Part shown: piece after piece, positions 16,692 to 18,431 of the stretch
Numbering within the stretch: the stretch's first letter is position 1
How the letters are laid out: each line of letters opens with the position of its first letter
Source: Gemmatimonadota bacterium
GTDB taxonomy: Bacteria > Gemmatimonadota > Gemmatimonadetes > Longimicrobiales > Longimicrobiaceae
Direction: 5' to 3'
NCBI GenBank assembly: GCA_019348475.1
Contig: JAHWJJ010000020.1
Location: forward strand, 1 to 18,431
Length of the DNA stretch: 18,431 nucleotides
Notes under the pieces: generated by a model
Database searches by the model: none
What the model was told of the DNA's origin: nothing
What the model saw: the letters and a program-made list of their open reading frames with translations, nothing else
Translations under genes and position numbers: made by a program

Positions 16692-16720
16692 AAATTCGCA
16701 TTTTCTTCGGATGGAATCAA
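16692..16720 (-). promoter_or_regulatory. Candidate sigma70-type promoter for the antitoxin-like/PIN unit
   Basis: On the minus strand TTGATT (16715-16720) and GAATTT (16692-16697) are 17 bp apart. They lie 30 bp upstream of the start codon, in a short lower-GC stretch between the serine hydrolase stop and the antitoxin-like gene. The -35 is good and the -10 is weak. Confidence 0.35.
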
Positions 16721-16757
16721 GCTCCGTCCTGAGGTGCCCCGGATCCTCAGCTCCGTC

Positions 16758-18431
16758 TCACGGACCGCTGCGCTTGACGAAATGCAGGTTCTGGACGCGC
16801 TGGGTGGCGGCGGTGAGGCCGGTGACGCGGCCGGCGGAGTCGCGGCGGAACTGGACGTACACGTAGCTGCCGTCCGTGAACACGTCGCCGCCCGCAGGGC
16901 GCAGGCGCAGGCCGCCGCGCGGGCCGCCGGTCACGCGCAGCTCGTCGCCGGCGCGCGACACCGTCCAGGTGGAGCGAAGCTCGTCGCTTCGATAGGCGCC
17001 GGTGTAGCGGTCCAGCTCCGCCGCGGAAGGGCGCGCGTCGGAGGCGGCGCGCAGCACCAGGGGCGTGCGGCGGCCGTCCGCCTGCTCCTCCACCACCCGC
17101 GCGCCGTCCGCCGCGTCGCGGAAGGTGAGCGTGAGCGGCTGGCCCTCCACCCGAAAGCGACCCCCGCCCAGCGGCCGCAGCCCGTACCAGGTGATCCACT
17201 GCCGCATCTGCAGCTGCCCCTGGTGCACGCGGACGGCGCGGACGAACTGCTCCTCGCGGTTCACGTAGACACCCTGGTAGCGCCGCAGTTCGGCGGCCGA
17301 AGGCGGCGGGACGTCCACGGCCGCCGTGCCGGGCGAGCGGCGCTCTGCCTCGGCGATCTCATCGGCGAGCACCACGTCGCTCACGCGCTCGGCGAGCGAG
17401 TTGGGCTCGGCGTACTGGTAGACGTTGCACATCACCAGGACGGAGGTGCGCTGGTCGGGGTAGCGCATGAACTGCGAGCGGTAGCCGGCGCTCAGGCCGC
17501 CGTGCCACAGGCGCCGCAGGCCCCGGTACGGCTCGGTGTGCAGCGCCATGGCGTACGGTATGGTCTCGCCGCTGTTCAGGCGGCCCTCGCGCATCATCGC
17601 CTCCACCACCTCGCGGCCGCCCACCCGCGCGTCGTAGAAGTTGGCGTCCCACCGCGCCAGGTCCTCGGGGGTGGTGGTAAAGCCCCCGCCGTCCCGCGTC
17701 ATCGCCAGGTGAAAGCCCTCACCGTCGCGGTCCGGCGCGTACGCGCGCACCCGGCGCACGCCGGCCACGGCCGTGCGATCCATCCCCAGCGGGCCAAAGA
17801 TCCGCGTGCGCTGGAACTCGCCGATCGACTGCCCCGATACGCGTTCGGTGACGCGCCCCAGCAGGTCGTAGCCGGTGTCGTCGTAGTAGTGGCGTTCGCC
17901 GGGCGGAAAGCTGAGGCTGGGGATGAGGGCCGGGTCGGAGATGCGCCCGCCGGTGAGCCACCCCGTCTCCGCGTCGCGAAGGCCGCTGGTGTGGTGGATC
18001 AGGTGGCGCAGGGTCACGCGCGCGCCGTAGTCCGGAAGCTCCGGGAGGTGCTTCTGCACGGGATCGTCCAGCGACAGCTTGCCTTCGCGCTCCAGCAGCA
18101 GGATGCCGAACGTGGTGAACTGCTTGGCCATCGACGCGCCGTCGAAGGCGCTGGCGGTGGTGAACGGCGTGCCCCGCTCGATGTCTGCCGAGCCGTATCC
18201 GCGCCCGAAGACGATCCGTCCCGCGTCCATCACCGTGACCATGCACCCCGGCGAGCCGGGCCGGTCGAACTTCGCGAACACGGAGTCGATCCGCGCGCGC
18301 AGCACGGCGGAATCGGGCCCCGTGAGCCGCGCCGCGGCGGAGACCGGCGTGTCGGCCGCCGCCCGCGCATGGGCGGCCGGCTGCTCCCGCGCGGCGGCCT
18401 CGCGCGGCGCGGGCGAGCCGCAGGCGGCGAG
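16758..18431 (-). CDS. Serine hydrolase, class C beta-lactamase family, lipoprotein (5' end outside window)
   Basis: The frame is open to the right edge. Its first visible residues read LAACGSPAPREAA, a lipobox with the lipidated Cys at 18420-18422, so the true start lies a few codons beyond the window; the internal GTG at 18305 is not the start. The catalytic SxxK is SMAK (Ser at 18132-18134), followed by LLLEREGKLSLDDPVQKHLPELP. The second motif, normally YxN, reads YDDTGY (about 17866-17890). The third motif is WHGGLSAGYRS (about 17500). After the ~330-residue hydrolase domain come two related beta-rich segments opening with YQGVYVNREE and YTGAYRSDELR, a duplicated lipocalin/DUF3471-like tail. 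Likely a periplasmic or surface esterase or peptidase-type enzyme; a true beta-lactamase is less likely given the tail. It ends 95 bp before the antitoxin-like gene. Confidence 0.92.
   Translation of the reverse strand, partial: LAACGSPAPREAAAREQPAAHARAAADTPVSAAARLTGPDSAVLRARIDSVFAKFDRPGSPGCMVTVMDAGRIVFGRGYGSADIERGTPFTTASAFDGASMAKQFTTFGILLLEREGKLSLDDPVQKHLPELPDYGARVTLRHLIHHTSGLRDAETGWLTGGRISDPALIPSLSFPPGERHYYDDTGYDLLGRVTERVSGQSIGEFQRTRIFGPLGMDRTAVAGVRRVRAYAPDRDGEGFHLAMTRDGGGFTTTPEDLARWDANFYDARVGGREVVEAMMREGRLNSGETIPYAMALHTEPYRGLRRLWHGGLSAGYRSQFMRYPDQRTSVLVMCNVYQYAEPNSLAERVSDVVLADEIAEAERRSPGTAAVDVPPPSAAELRRYQGVYVNREEQFVRAVRVHQGQLQMRQWITWYGLRPLGGGRFRVEGQPLTLTFRDAADGARVVEEQADGRRTPLVLRAASDARPSAAELDRYTGAYRSDELRSTWTVSRAGDELRVTGGPRGGLRLRPAGGDVFTDGSYVYVQFRRDSAGRVTGLTAATQRVQNLHFVKRSGP

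Overview
The window is very GC-rich, with dense coding and long antisense open frames that are only a by-product of GC-rich third codon positions. The gene content is a multimodular NRPS, lipobox and signal-peptide exported hydrolases, paired M16 peptidases and a PIN toxin. It suggests a soil-type Gram-negative bacterium with secondary metabolism, such as Gemmatimonadota (Longimicrobium-like) or Myxococcota. That placement is inference; there is no marker gene in the window.

Left half (1-11952): a probable biosynthetic locus. A very large nonribosomal peptide synthetase gene runs leftward from a GTG at 8897 and leaves the window at base 1. The visible layout is C-A-PCP-C-A-PCP-C-A(partial). 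The pocket residues read directly from the adenylation domains fit leucine for module 1 and an Ile/Val-type residue for module 2. They give no recognised match for module 3. There is no loading A-PCP, epimerase, methyltransferase or thioesterase in view. A 0.9 kb divergent intergenic region separates it from a rightward pair: a kynurenine 3-monooxygenase-family flavoprotein that keeps the kynurenine-carboxylate ligands, and a small uncharacterised protein resembling DUF6875. The simplest reading is that these two genes make or modify a kynurenine-derived precursor for the NRPS, but no tryptophan dioxygenase or kynureninase is visible here.

Middle (11953-12272): the gap between two convergent genes is filled almost stop codon to stop codon by a structured element. 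A perfect 23-bp inverted repeat made of GGGAAYA heptads lies at its edges. It places a four-tract G-quadruplex motif just after the stop codon on the mRNA-sense strand of both genes. Two long imperfect hairpins and one small perfect one lie between.

Right half (12273-18431): all genes are leftward. Two M16-family peptidase genes overlap by ATGA. The upstream one keeps the zinc motif HLFEH. The downstream one is a lipoprotein that has lost it but keeps the Arg/Tyr segment, so the pair looks like a complementary heterodimer. Upstream of them lies a two-gene unit with GTGA overlap: a 312-residue protein with an antitoxin-like acidic C-terminus, followed by a VapC-like PIN-domain toxin. At the right edge is a class C beta-lactamase-family serine hydrolase lipoprotein with a duplicated C-terminal domain, cut at its signal peptide by the window end.
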